Position numbers and translations under genes: made by a program. From NCBI RefSeq assembly GCF_003391115.1, contig NZ_QTJP01000001.1, positions 3,060,501-3,124,500 of the forward strand: DNA of 64,000 bases, in the 5' to 3' direction. Position 1 is the stretch's first letter, and each line of letters starts with the position of its first letter. Below, one piece after another: positions 1 through 8,543 of the stretch. The stretch is from Sphingomonas crusticola. GTDB taxonomy: Bacteria; Pseudomonadota; Alphaproteobacteria; Sphingomonadales; Sphingomonadaceae. The notes under the pieces are model-generated. The model was not told where the DNA came from and ran no database searches. It saw only the letters and a program-made list of their open reading frames with translations.

Positions 1-1753
1 GCTGAACAGCGGCCTTCTTTATTGCCGTTTCGACGGCGGCACGCCCGGCAGCTTGCTCTACATCCAGAATCTGACGGCGATGAACCCCTATTACAACGCT
101 ACCGAGACCCGCCCCGATGGCGCGGTCGGAGGCGAGTGGCCTGAGCTTGGCTACCTCCCGCCGACGCCGCCGCAAAGCGGCACGCCCCCGGTCAATCCGC
201 TGCCCAAGGGGGAAATGGTGACCTTGTCCGACGCGTTGCTCGTATTCCACGAGGACGCCCCGCTCAACGAGGCGCATTCGGCACGGCTGTTCCTGCAGAT
301 GCTGGGCAGCGCCTACCCGTTGCTCGACAAGCCGGATCGCCAGTTCCACGATTGGCCGGATCGCGCGCGCCGCACGTTACGCGATCTCGAAGAAGCGCCG
401 GAGGCGACGATCCGCCATTACGGCCATGTCTATGCCCATCCTTATACCGCGTCGGAATATCCGGATGCGATGGTGCAGGTGACCCTGCTCAGCTCGATCC
501 ACGATTTCGGCAAATGGCTGGGTAAGCCGCTGCCGATGGAAAAGACTTTGGCGGCGGGGCTCGAGAAGTTTTTCGATCCCAAGCTCCGCACGCTGCGGCG
601 TTATCTGCCCAATGTCGGCGACGACAAGGATGCTGATGCGGTCGACAGCTGGTATCTTTACCATCCGCTGCTGGGCCTCGGCCGGATGGCGCTCGACGGC
701 GACAAACAGGCGCGACGCCTGTTCGAGGATTCGCTCGATTACGCCATCAAGGCGGCGCACCATTTCAGATATAAGTGGCCGATCCAGTATAAGGTGACCG
801 ACTTCTCGGTCATCACCGAGGCCCGTGACGATACCGGTCTGGGCCAGACCGACGTCGGCGGCATCTACGCCTACGTCATGCTGACCGCCTATGAGCTGAC
901 ATCCGACCCGCTCTATCTGACCGAAGCTCGCACGGCGATCGACGCGGCCCGCGGTATGCGCTTCGAGCTCAACTACCAGGCCAATCTCACCGCGTGGGGT
1001 GCCGCCGCGTGCATGCGGCTGTGGCGCATCACGAACCAGGAGCGGCACCTGCACCAAAGCTATGTCTACCTGGCGAGCTTTTTTCACAATGCCGCGATTT
1101 GGGAATCGCAGATCGGTCAGGCGCGTCACTATCCCAATTTCCTGGGCGTGACCGCACTGCATGACGCACCTTACATGGCACTGTACGAATGTTTCGACAG
1201 CTTCGCGGCGATGGAACGCTATCTCAAGGATGGAGGCCCCGATCTGGACGCGTCCGCGCGTCTCATGGTCAGCGAATATTGCCGGTTCGCGCTGGACCGG
1301 GCGTGGTTCTATTATCCCGACGCGCTGCCCGCGGACTTGCTGTGCAAGAAGCCGCGCAACGGTCACATCGACCGAAAACTCTCATTCCCGCTCGAGGATT
1401 TGTATGTCGGCGGCGACATAGCCGGCCAGGTCGGGCAGGAGATTTATGGCGCGGGCGCAGCTTTCATTTTTGCCAGCCGCGCCTTCCACCATATCGAAGG
1501 CGCGCCGTTTGACCTGTTCTGCGACCGATCCCTGCTGGCCAGCGACCGCACCAGCCAGACGTCCCTCGCCTTCCAGCTCGACGGCCCTCCATCGAGCACG
1601 GCGAATCTCAGTCTCATCCGCAACGGCCGGGCGCCATTGCCGCGCGTCGACGTTTCGTCGGAGCCAGGTGGCCAGGCAAAGGGCAAACGGCATGGCAAGG
1701 ATCGGATCGACTATATCGTCCCAGCCAACGCGCGCGTCCGCCTGCATTGGTGA
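1..1753 (+). CDS. Predicted alpha/alpha-toroid (six-hairpin-like) protein, 5' truncated
   Basis: The frame is open from base 2 with no stop, so the gene begins upstream of the window; the first in-window start-like codon (TTG at 53) is probably internal. At least 580 residues are visible. The protein is rich in aromatic residues and has repeated helix-hairpin segments such as YHPLLGLGRMAL, DVGGIYAYVMLTAYEL and LTAWGAAACMRLWR, which suggests an (alpha/alpha) toroid like those of glycan-active enzymes. I cannot name a family or see a confirmed catalytic pair. The stop overlaps the GTG start of the UVR-motif gene, so the two are probably co-transcribed. A polysaccharide-related role is inference only. 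Confidence 0.7.
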   Translation, partial: LNSGLLYCRFDGGTPGSLLYIQNLTAMNPYYNATETRPDGAVGGEWPELGYLPPTPPQSGTPPVNPLPKGEMVTLSDALLVFHEDAPLNEAHSARLFLQMLGSAYPLLDKPDRQFHDWPDRARRTLRDLEEAPEATIRHYGHVYAHPYTASEYPDAMVQVTLLSSIHDFGKWLGKPLPMEKTLAAGLEKFFDPKLRTLRRYLPNVGDDKDADAVDSWYLYHPLLGLGRMALDGDKQARRLFEDSLDYAIKAAHHFRYKWPIQYKVTDFSVITEARDDTGLGQTDVGGIYAYVMLTAYELTSDPLYLTEARTAIDAARGMRFELNYQANLTAWGAAACMRLWRITNQERHLHQSYVYLASFFHNAAIWESQIGQARHYPNFLGVTALHDAPYMALYECFDSFAAMERYLKDGGPDLDASARLMVSEYCRFALDRAWFYYPDALPADLLCKKPRNGHIDRKLSFPLEDLYVGGDIAGQVGQEIYGAGAAFIFASRAFHHIEGAPFDLFCDRSLLASDRTSQTSLAFQLDGPPSSTANLSLIRNGRAPLPRVDVSSEPGGQAKGKRHGKDRIDYIVPANARVRLHW

Positions 1754-2064
1754 CGGGTGCGAAAGCCGCGTTCGCGCGTTCTGGGCCGGTGACTGACAAG
1801 ATCCAACAGCTCCGCGTGCGGATGGAAGAGGCGGCGGCCGCGCTCGATTTCGAAGAGGCTCGGCGCTTGCGCGACCAGCTCAGCATCGCTCGGGGGGGCG
1901 GCGCGGGCGACGATGCCGAAGCAGATGTCTCGGGCCTGACGCGTCAGCAACCGGGCCGGATGGGCCTCGGCACGAGCCAACAGCGCATGACCCCGCCGCC
2001 CGGCTGGCGGCCGCCGGCCAAGCCGGATCCGATGACGCGCGGACGGGGTAAGCGCCGTTCTTAA
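1750..2064 (+). CDS. UvrB/UvrC (UVR) motif-containing small protein
   Basis: A protein of about 104 residues with one UVR motif near residues 17-45 (core ALDFEEARRLRDQL). This is the helical hairpin by which UvrB and UvrC contact each other, and it also occurs in small proteins such as McsA-like factors. The rest is a Pro/Gly/Arg-rich tail ending in RGKRRS, possibly nucleic-acid binding. The GTG at 1750 overlaps the upstream TGA (GTGA), which favours translational coupling; a second GTG at 1789 would start just before the motif. There is no nuclease or ATPase domain, so it is not UvrB or UvrC. The role is unknown. Confidence 0.8.
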   Translation: MTGAKAAFARSGPVTDKIQQLRVRMEEAAAALDFEEARRLRDQLSIARGGGAGDDAEADVSGLTRQQPGRMGLGTSQQRMTPPPGWRPPAKPDPMTRGRGKRRS

Positions 2065-2142
2065 CGAGCTTGCACATCGGCAGGTTTGCGGCTTGGTGCG
2101 CGCGATGCGCCCTGTTGTCCCCGCTTTGATGCTCGCTGCCTG

Positions 2143-3060
2143 ATGGCCGAGGAACCGCTCGACTGCCTGATCGTGGGCGCCGGCCCCGCCGGCTTGACCG
2201 CGGCCATCTATCTGGCCCGTTTTCATCTCGACATCCGCGTCGTCGATGCCGGCAACAGTCGCGCGGGGCTGATCCCCAAGACGCGCAACCATGCCGGCTT
2301 TCCGGAAGGCATCAGCGGGCCGAACCTGCTCCGCCGCATGAATCAGCAGGCGCGTATCTATGGCGCGCGGATCGAGGAGGGCGAAGTTACGGCCATCGCT
2401 CGTGACGACGACCTCTTCCACATCTCCACTTCCGATGGGGAAGTGGTGGCACGATCAATCCTGCTGGCGACGGGCGTGGTGAATATCCGTCCGGAAATGC
2501 GGGCGGAAGTGCATGATCAGGCACTGGCCCGCGGACTGATCCGCTATTGCCCGATCTGCGACGCTTATGAGGTCACCGACTTGCCTGTCGGCGTCATCGG
2601 CAGCGGCGAACATGGCGTGCGCGAAGCGATTTTCCTGCGCGGCTATACGGCGGACCTTGCGTTGATCGCACCGGCGGGCCCGCATGAGCTGGACGACGCA
2701 CAGCGCGCTTTGCTGGAGCAGGCGGGTATCGCCGCGATCGACGGGCCGGCGCATAATTTTCAGCTGGCGGCCGATCATATCCAGGTGGACACCGCCGCGG
2801 GGACCCGCAGCTTCGCCAGCATCTATCCCGCGCTGGGCTCCGTTATCCGCTCCGAACTTGCCCGGTCGCTCGGGGCGGAAGCGTCGGACGAGGGATGCCT
2901 GGTGGTAGACGACCACCAACGTACCAGCATCGCCGGCCTCTATGCTGCGGGAGACGTGGTAAAAGGGCTGGACCAGATCAGCCATGCCATGGGCGAGGGC
3001 GGCGTCGCCGCGACGACGATCCGCAATGATCTCGCGCGGCGCCATCCGTTCATGCGCTAA
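2143..3060 (+). CDS. NAD(P)/FAD-dependent oxidoreductase, thioredoxin-reductase-like
   Basis: A 305-residue flavoprotein. The N-terminal FAD fold has the dinucleotide motif VGAGPAGLTAAIYLARF. A CPIC redox pair lies near residue 147 (RYCPICDAYE), where thioredoxin reductases carry CATC. A short NAD(P) motif, GVIGSGEHGVREA, follows, and GLYAAGDVVKGLDQISHAMGE is the conserved C-terminal FAD site. The ATG at 2143 is chosen because it sits just before the Rossmann strand; an upstream in-frame extension is not protein-like. The family includes disulfide reductases and flavin oxidoreductases; the physiological partner is unknown. It stands alone between the UVR gene and an AT-rich promoter region. 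Confidence 0.88.
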   Translation: MAEEPLDCLIVGAGPAGLTAAIYLARFHLDIRVVDAGNSRAGLIPKTRNHAGFPEGISGPNLLRRMNQQARIYGARIEEGEVTAIARDDDLFHISTSDGEVVARSILLATGVVNIRPEMRAEVHDQALARGLIRYCPICDAYEVTDLPVGVIGSGEHGVREAIFLRGYTADLALIAPAGPHELDDAQRALLEQAGIAAIDGPAHNFQLAADHIQVDTAAGTRSFASIYPALGSVIRSELARSLGAEASDEGCLVVDDHQRTSIAGLYAAGDVVKGLDQISHAMGEGGVAATTIRNDLARRHPFMR

Positions 3061-3178
3061 TCTAGATTAGTAAAACAATATATTACTAAATGATCGTGCA
3101 ATCTTATTGTGCATTGCAGCATAACGCTTACGTTAAGCAGGTTGATCGCACCTGTTTGCAGCGATCGGGAGTGTAAGC
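3061..3178. promoter_or_regulatory. AT-rich intergenic region with inverted repeat, likely promoter of the esterase
   Basis: This 118-bp spacer is clearly more AT-rich than its surroundings. It contains a perfect 7-bp inverted repeat, TTAGTAA (3067-3073) and TTACTAA (3083-3089), with a 9-base gap. A TGC/GCA-rich stretch follows at 3107-3121 (TTGTGCATTGCAGCA). The first could be an operator or a weak terminator of the flavoprotein gene. The second loosely resembles TGC-rich targets described for PHB regulators of the PhaR type. Both are inferences. Confidence 0.4.
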
Positions 3179-4345
3179 GTGAGAAAATTGTCCGATACGT
3201 TGACGCGGTTGGCCGCCTTGGCGGAGGCCCGCAAGGGGATCGCCGACGCGGCGTCAGGCGGTCTGCTGGCTGATCTGCAGGATTTCGGTACCAATCCCGG
3301 CGCGCTCGGCGCCAAGGTCTATGTTCCTGAGGATCTGCCTGCCGGCGCGCCGCTGGTCGTCGTCCTGCACGGCTGCACGCAGAACGCCGCGGGCTATGAC
3401 GCCGGCTCGGGCTGGTCGCATCTCGCCGAACAGGATGGGTTCGCATTGCTGTTCCCGGAGCAGCGCCGCGCCAACAATCCCAATCTCTGCTTCAACTGGT
3501 TCACGCCCAGCGACTGCCGCCGCGACGAGGGCGAGGCGCTCTCGATCCGGCAGATGGTCGCGAACATGGTGGACACATATGGCCTCGACCCCCGCCGTAT
3601 CTACATCACCGGTCTTTCTGCCGGCGGTGCGATGGCATCGGTGATGCTTGCTACTTACCCGGAGGTGTTCGCAGGCGGCGCCATCATCGGCGGGCTCCCT
3701 TACGGCAGCGCCACCAATATGCCGCAGGCGTTCGATCGCATGCGTGGTCATGGCGGGCCGAACGAAGCCCAATTGAGCGCGCTGGTGAGCGCTGCGTCCG
3801 ACCATGCCGGCCCGTGGCCGACCATATCGGTCTGGCACGGCAGCGGTGATGCGACCGTAGACCCGGTCAACGCGGCGGCAATCGTCGGCCAGTGGCGCAC
3901 GCTTCACGGCGTGACGGCAGCGCCGAACCGCGAGGAAATCGTCGATGGATATCCGCGGCGCGTATGGACCGACGCCGCCGGACGCGATGTGATCGAGGAA
4001 TATAGCATCACCGGCATGGGTCACGGCACGCCGCTGGCGACGCAGGGCGAGGACGGCTTCGGCAAGGCGGGTGCCTATATGCTGGAAGCACATATCTCAT
4101 CTACCCGCCACATCGCCCGTTTCTGGGGGCTGGAGAAGGCGGCCGCCAAGCCCGCCCGCCGCGCCATCCCGCGCCAGGCAGTTGCCGTCCGCGCTCAGGC
4201 TGAAGCTCCTGCCCGGCAAAGCACGACCCCGCGTCTTCGGCGGATACCGAGCCGTCCTGCCGCCGCCGCGCCCAAGCCAAGCCAGGCTTCTGGAGTCGGC
4301 AAGGTCATCGAGGATGCGCTGCGGGCCGCCGGGCTGATGCGGTGA
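3179..4345 (+). CDS. PHB depolymerase-family esterase (alpha/beta hydrolase)
   Basis: A 388-residue alpha/beta hydrolase of the esterase_phb type (intracellular polyester/aryl ester esterases). Oxyanion-hole segment VVLHGCTQNA is near residues 61-70, nucleophile Ser147 lies in GLSAGG, an acid is probably Asp224 or Asp228 in HGSGDATVDP, and His282 lies in GMGHG. There is no signal peptide, so it is probably cytoplasmic. After about residue 310 it has a low-complexity Ala/Pro/Arg tail (KPARRAIPRQ onward) unlike the core. The start is GTG at 3179, matching the first protein-like residues. The natural substrate (PHB oligomer, acetylated xylan or other ester) cannot be told from sequence. Confidence 0.88.
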   Translation: MRKLSDTLTRLAALAEARKGIADAASGGLLADLQDFGTNPGALGAKVYVPEDLPAGAPLVVVLHGCTQNAAGYDAGSGWSHLAEQDGFALLFPEQRRANNPNLCFNWFTPSDCRRDEGEALSIRQMVANMVDTYGLDPRRIYITGLSAGGAMASVMLATYPEVFAGGAIIGGLPYGSATNMPQAFDRMRGHGGPNEAQLSALVSAASDHAGPWPTISVWHGSGDATVDPVNAAAIVGQWRTLHGVTAAPNREEIVDGYPRRVWTDAAGRDVIEEYSITGMGHGTPLATQGEDGFGKAGAYMLEAHISSTRHIARFWGLEKAAAKPARRAIPRQAVAVRAQAEAPARQSTTPRLRRIPSRPAAAAPKPSQASGVGKVIEDALRAAGLMR

Positions 4346-4378
4346 CGACACCAGCACCGACGCTTGGGGAGACACGGC

Positions 4379-4585
4379 GTGGTTGAGGCTGCCCCGCCGC
4401 AGGTCAACATCAACAAGGCCAGCCAGGATGAGCTGGACGGGGTCGAGGGATTGGCGGGCCACGGCTTCGAGATCGTCCGCTATCGTGAGGAGCGGGGCGG
4501 TTTCACTGCGCTGCGCCAACTCGATGAGGTGCCCGGCCTGTCGGGAAAGGTTGACGACAGCACGCGCGAGCGGCTCTCATTATGA
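4379..4585 (+). CDS. ComEA-like helix-hairpin-helix small protein
   Basis: A 68-residue protein whose core, VNINKASQDELDGVEGL, matches the single helix-hairpin-helix DNA-binding unit of ComEA and related proteins, followed by RERGGFTALRQLDEVPGL. GTG at 4379 is chosen because GGGAG lies 7-8 bases upstream; TTG at 4364 is an alternative. It lacks the membrane anchor of true ComEA, so a competence role is not supported. It probably shares the esterase transcript (34-bp gap). It ends convergently with the histidine kinase gene. Confidence 0.72.
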   Translation: MVEAAPPQVNINKASQDELDGVEGLAGHGFEIVRYREERGGFTALRQLDEVPGLSGKVDDSTRERLSL

Positions 4586-4609
4586 AGCGCTGAGGCTCGA
4601 CCGGGGCAA

Positions 4610-6178
4610 TTACCCCAGCGGAAAGCTTAGCTCAAAGCGCGCGCCCGTTTCGCTGTCGGCCAACCTTATCGAAGCCCCGCTGGCATCGAGCAGCGACCGC
4701 GCGATCGCCAGCCCAAGCCCAGTCCCCCCGTCGGCACGGCGGGTGGTAAAGAAGGGTTCGAACAGGCGCTCGCGGTCGGCCGGTGCGACGCCCGGACCAT
4801 CGTCGGTGAGCGTCAGGCCGATATGGTCCCGCTTCGCGGCGACATGAATCCAGCAGTACCGGGCGCCGGCTTGCCGGCTGTTTTCGATGAGGCCGCCGAC
4901 GACCGCTTCAATCGTTGCCGCAGGCACGGCAACCGGAGGCGGTACGGCCGGCCCGCAGACGAAGATCGTGAAGTCTGGGCGGGAATAGGCATCGGTCAAC
5001 CGCCGCAGCAGGATCGGAAGCTCGCTGACCTCGCCGTTTGCCTCCGTCATATCGGCCCGCGCCAGTTCCAGCAGGCGCGTCACCAGCGATGAAAGCCGCT
5101 CCGCATCGACCGCCGCGTTGGCGAGGAAGCGCCGCCGCTCCTCTTCCGACATGGTCGCATGATGGTCCTGCAGCAGTTCGACCGCGCCCCGGATGCCGGC
5201 CAGCGGCGTCTTGAACTCATGGCTCACCGCATGGGCGAAATCGCGCAGATAGCGCGATCGCCGCTCAATCGCCGCGGCCATGGCGGCGAAATCGGCATAG
5301 AGCGCCTGGATCTCGATCGCGGCGGTATTGGGTATCTTGGGCGGCGCTACCACCACGCCGCGCGCGACATCCCGCGTGACGGCACCCAATTGCGCGATCG
5401 GCCGGACGATGCCGCGCGACAGCAGCCCACTCAGCACCACGATGATCAGCAGGATGAAGGCAAAGCCGAATGCGATCTTCCCGGCGTCCTCGTACAGGCC
5501 CATGTACAAGGCGGGCGGCGACCGCGACAGCAGCAGCACGCCGACCGTCCGGCCATTGACGGTGATCGGCCGCGCATGATGGAGCCGCAGATCGGCCGAC
5601 CGGCTGAGCCACGCGATGGGCAGGGAGCGGTGACGGGCATCGTTGCGGCGGAGCATTGTTGACGCCTTGCCATCCAGCGCCGCCGCCACTTCGGGTAGAT
5701 CGGCATAGCTCATTCCCGCCAGTCTGCCCGTCACCGCCCGCCCCGACCGGTCGAGCAACAGGATCGATGCGAGCGTGGTGGCGGCGGTTTGGGCCAGCAC
5801 GGGCTTCATCCGTATCGCCGCCGCGCGCGCCTGACTGTCGATCGTCCCCGGCACGAGGCGGGGTGGCGGTCGCTCGGCCAGGATCGGAGATAGGCGCAGA
5901 TCGATTTTCGGCGTCTCGGGCCGGTAATAATCGTCGGCACGGGTTTCGGGCGGAGCGACGAAGCCCGGCCATCCTGCCGCCGCCGCGGCGGCCAGCGCCG
6001 CACTCTCCGCGATCAGCTCGCTTTCGGTCTGGCGTACCAGCACATTCTCATAGACGCGCAGGAACAGCGCGCCGAAGCCGGGCAGGGCCGCAACCAGGAT
6101 CAGCGTGCTGAGCAGGATGGTCCGCAGGCCGAGCCGGGGCCAGTGACGCTTGGCGAGTGCCTTCGCGCGCCCGATCAT
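4610..6178 (-). CDS. Two-component sensor histidine kinase
   Basis: A 522-residue membrane kinase. TM1 is at about residues 20-42 and TM2 at about 235-255, enclosing a periplasmic domain of about 190 residues. A HAMP region follows TM2. The HisKA motif AVSHEFKTPLAGIRG carries the phospho-accepting His320. The ATP-binding lid has N-box GLIENSRQAG, DDGPGVAP, FEPFFTT and GGTGLGLAIA. The ATG at 6178 overlaps the stop of the response regulator (ATGA), which fixes the start; a longer in-frame extension lies inside the regulator gene and is spurious. It presumably phosphorylates the regulator encoded just upstream. The signal is unknown. Confidence 0.92.
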   Translation of the reverse strand: MIGRAKALAKRHWPRLGLRTILLSTLILVAALPGFGALFLRVYENVLVRQTESELIAESAALAAAAAAGWPGFVAPPETRADDYYRPETPKIDLRLSPILAERPPPRLVPGTIDSQARAAAIRMKPVLAQTAATTLASILLLDRSGRAVTGRLAGMSYADLPEVAAALDGKASTMLRRNDARHRSLPIAWLSRSADLRLHHARPITVNGRTVGVLLLSRSPPALYMGLYEDAGKIAFGFAFILLIIVVLSGLLSRGIVRPIAQLGAVTRDVARGVVVAPPKIPNTAAIEIQALYADFAAMAAAIERRSRYLRDFAHAVSHEFKTPLAGIRGAVELLQDHHATMSEEERRRFLANAAVDAERLSSLVTRLLELARADMTEANGEVSELPILLRRLTDAYSRPDFTIFVCGPAVPPPVAVPAATIEAVVGGLIENSRQAGARYCWIHVAAKRDHIGLTLTDDGPGVAPADRERLFEPFFTTRRADGGTGLGLAIARSLLDASGASIRLADSETGARFELSFPLG

Positions 6179-6891
6179 GCGCCCGCGCACGGACCGATGC
6201 GATAACCGACGCCCGCGCGGGTTTCGATGATGTCGCCGGCACCTGCCTTGGCGAATTTCGCGCGCAGATTGCGGACGTGGCTGTCGATCGTGCGGTCGGT
6301 CACCGCGAAACCGGGCCCGTGCAGCCGGTCGATGATCGCATCTCGGCTGAAGATTTTGGACGGCATCGCCGCGAGCGTTCGCAAGATGCCGAATTCGGTG
6401 ACGGTAAGCGGCACCTCGTCCCCGTCCCAAGTGGCGCGCCACCCTTCGAGATCGAGCATAAGCCGGCCATGGTGCAAATTGCCCGTCACCGATTGTGCCG
6501 CCGGTGGATGGGCGGAGACGCGGCGGAGGATCGCCATCACCCGTGCCACCACTTCGCGCGGCGAAAAGGGTTTGGTGACATAATCGTCGGCACCGAGCTC
6601 GATGCCGAGCACGCGATCAAGCTCGTCGTCGCGCGACGAAAGGAACAGGATCGGCAAGTCCCCATCCGCGCGCAGGCGGCGGCAGACCTCGATCCCGTCC
6701 ATGCGTGGCATGTTGATATCCAATATGATCAGGTCCGGTGCATGCGCCGCGGCCGCCGCAAGCGCGGCCTCGCCATCTTCCGCCTCGATCGCGTCGAGCC
6801 CCGCCTTGGTGAGGGCGAAGACGATCAACTGGCGAATGTGCGGATCGTCGTCGGCAACCAGGATCGTTCGGGGCATGGGGCACTGGATCAT
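6175..6891 (-). CDS. OmpR-family response regulator
   Basis: The receiver domain has acidic pocket VADDD, phospho-acceptor Asp58 in LIILDINMPRMDG, switch residue Ser in LSSRDD and Lys107 in DDYVTKPF. It is followed by a winged-helix Trans_reg_C domain (VPLTVTEFGILRTL to THE SHVRNLRAKF-type recognition helix and GVGYRIG). About 238 residues from the ATG at 6891, which overlaps the stop of the DUF4173 gene as ATGA; the ATG at 6876 is an alternative, and neither has a strong Shine-Dalgarno. It is the middle gene of a coupled three-gene operon and the cognate partner of the kinase downstream. Confidence 0.92.
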   Translation of the reverse strand: MIQCPMPRTILVADDDPHIRQLIVFALTKAGLDAIEAEDGEAALAAAAAHAPDLIILDINMPRMDGIEVCRRLRADGDLPILFLSSRDDELDRVLGIELGADDYVTKPFSPREVVARVMAILRRVSAHPPAAQSVTGNLHHGRLMLDLEGWRATWDGDEVPLTVTEFGILRTLAAMPSKIFSRDAIIDRLHGPGFAVTDRTIDSHVRNLRAKFAKAGAGDIIETRAGVGYRIGPCAGA

Positions 6892-8423
6892 CGCGCAGGG
6901 GTCGCGGTCAAGGGCAGGGCGGGAGCGGGCTTCTTCACCAGCGCACCGCAGAAGTCGCGTTCGCCCGGAGCGGGAAGCCGAGCTGGCGTCGAAAAGTCCA
7001 GCAGCCGTTGGACGCGGTGCAGCCGCATGGCGCCGTGCGGCGTCCATGTCCGCCAATCGCTTTGCCGCTTGGCCAGATCGTTGAACCGCTTTTCCCGCAG
7101 ATAATCGAGCTGGTCACGTAGTTCGGCCGGGACCGGGCGTTGCGCCATTTCAATGATCGGCAGCAGGGCGGCATCGCCCAGGCTGGAGAGATAGCACAGG
7201 TCCAGCGATTGTCCGGTCCCGCCTGCCTCGCGCGCATGCCGCACGTTCCACGTCGCGGCGGTCGCGCCCAGGTCGATGAAGCAGCAGGGCAGCAAGACGA
7301 TGGACGCGGCCAGCGCATTGGCGTTGATCAGCCAGCGCGCGCTCCGTCCGCTCAGCATCCGCCAGAGGATCAGGATCAGGCCGACCGCCACCAACGCCAT
7401 CCACGCTAGCGCGGCAATGCGCCAGGCCGTCAGCATATAAGATTCGATATATTCGATCGTCCGCAGCACGCTGGACGCCACCAGGAAAATATTCTGCGCC
7501 ACCCATAAGGCCACCAGCCACCGCGCCGGCTTATTGTCCGCGCTGGCGGTCCCCGGCCGCAGCATCGTCAGTACCAGAAAGCCGGCCAGCAGCGCGGTGA
7601 AGATCAACGGATAGGCGCCGCGATGGACATAGTCTGGCATGGTGGTGCCGGCCGGCAGTGCCGCGCCGCTCCACAGAAAGGCGATGTCCAGCCCATTCTG
7701 CAACGCGAACAGGGCGTTGAACAGCACCAGGGCGATCAGCACCGAAGGGAGGGACGACCCCGGCAGTTGCAGGCCCGGTTCGGGGAGTCGGCGAGCCAAT
7801 CGTGTCGCGAGCGCGCGTGGCCGCATTGCCGGCCAGACGCAAAGTGTGGCGATGGTCCACGCCCAGATCTGATCGATCGACGGCAGCCTTATCCTGCTGA
7901 GCAGGTCCGCGATCAGCGGGTTGGCATTGGCGAACAAGGCGATGAAGATTGCGGTTCCGACAAGCGGCATCGCCAGCAGCGCCGCAACCGAGCGCATCGT
8001 CAGCCTGCGCTCGCGCGGGCGGCGGTAGAAAAGGCGATGGAGGTCGGCCAACGGCGCGACCAGCCCGCTTCCAGCGTGCAACAGCAGGCGCGCGGCCCAG
8101 CGCCAGGCGTCGTCGAAACCGGCGGTGCGCGGGAGCAGCGCCGCGACCGACAAGGCGCACCAGAACATCGCCCAAGCGAGCACGCCTGGATCGTAGGTCA
8201 GCGACAAGATGAACAGCAGGGCAGCGCCGAGCGCGACGAAGGCTGCCTGCTGTCGCCGTACCGCCGGCCGCACGGCGATCAGCCCGATCAGCCATGCCAG
8301 CGCGAACACGCCCATGCCGACGCCATCGACGATATCGGGGAACAGCCGGTCGAACAGCGCGACCAGCAGGATCGTGACGCCGAATTTGCGGACAAAGCTG
8401 TAACGCCCGCCTGGTGAATGCAT
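6888..8423 (-). CDS. DUF4173/DUF4153-type multipass membrane protein
   Basis: A 511-residue integral membrane protein with about ten hydrophobic segments and the signature YVHRGAYPLIFTALLAG near residue 265, characteristic of the DUF4173 family. The last 120 residues are hydrophilic and include RTWTPHGAMRLHRVQRLLD. It is the first gene of an operon with the response regulator and sensor kinase, with 4-base overlaps. Its function is unknown; as part of this operon it may be a sensing partner or an output of the two-component system. The 120 bp between its start and the halogenase stop show no clear terminator. Confidence 0.85.
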   Translation of the reverse strand: MHSPGGRYSFVRKFGVTILLVALFDRLFPDIVDGVGMGVFALAWLIGLIAVRPAVRRQQAAFVALGAALLFILSLTYDPGVLAWAMFWCALSVAALLPRTAGFDDAWRWAARLLLHAGSGLVAPLADLHRLFYRRPRERRLTMRSVAALLAMPLVGTAIFIALFANANPLIADLLSRIRLPSIDQIWAWTIATLCVWPAMRPRALATRLARRLPEPGLQLPGSSLPSVLIALVLFNALFALQNGLDIAFLWSGAALPAGTTMPDYVHRGAYPLIFTALLAGFLVLTMLRPGTASADNKPARWLVALWVAQNIFLVASSVLRTIEYIESYMLTAWRIAALAWMALVAVGLILILWRMLSGRSARWLINANALAASIVLLPCCFIDLGATAATWNVRHAREAGGTGQSLDLCYLSSLGDAALLPIIEMAQRPVPAELRDQLDYLREKRFNDLAKRQSDWRTWTPHGAMRLHRVQRLLDFSTPARLPAPGERDFCGALVKKPAPALPLTATPAR

Positions 8424-8543
8424 CGATCGATCCTCGCCTTGGGAGGACCGTATCTCTAACGTCGCGCTTGCGGGCGCTTGTCGCGCCTTCGTCTTGATCG
8501 CGTGCTGTTTCCGTGCAGATCGGGTGCAGGGCGGGTCAGGCGA

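Noticed and set aside
8424-8543. Terminator after the halogenase gene
   Set aside because: Only weak GCGC-rich partial stems without a T-run on the minus strand.
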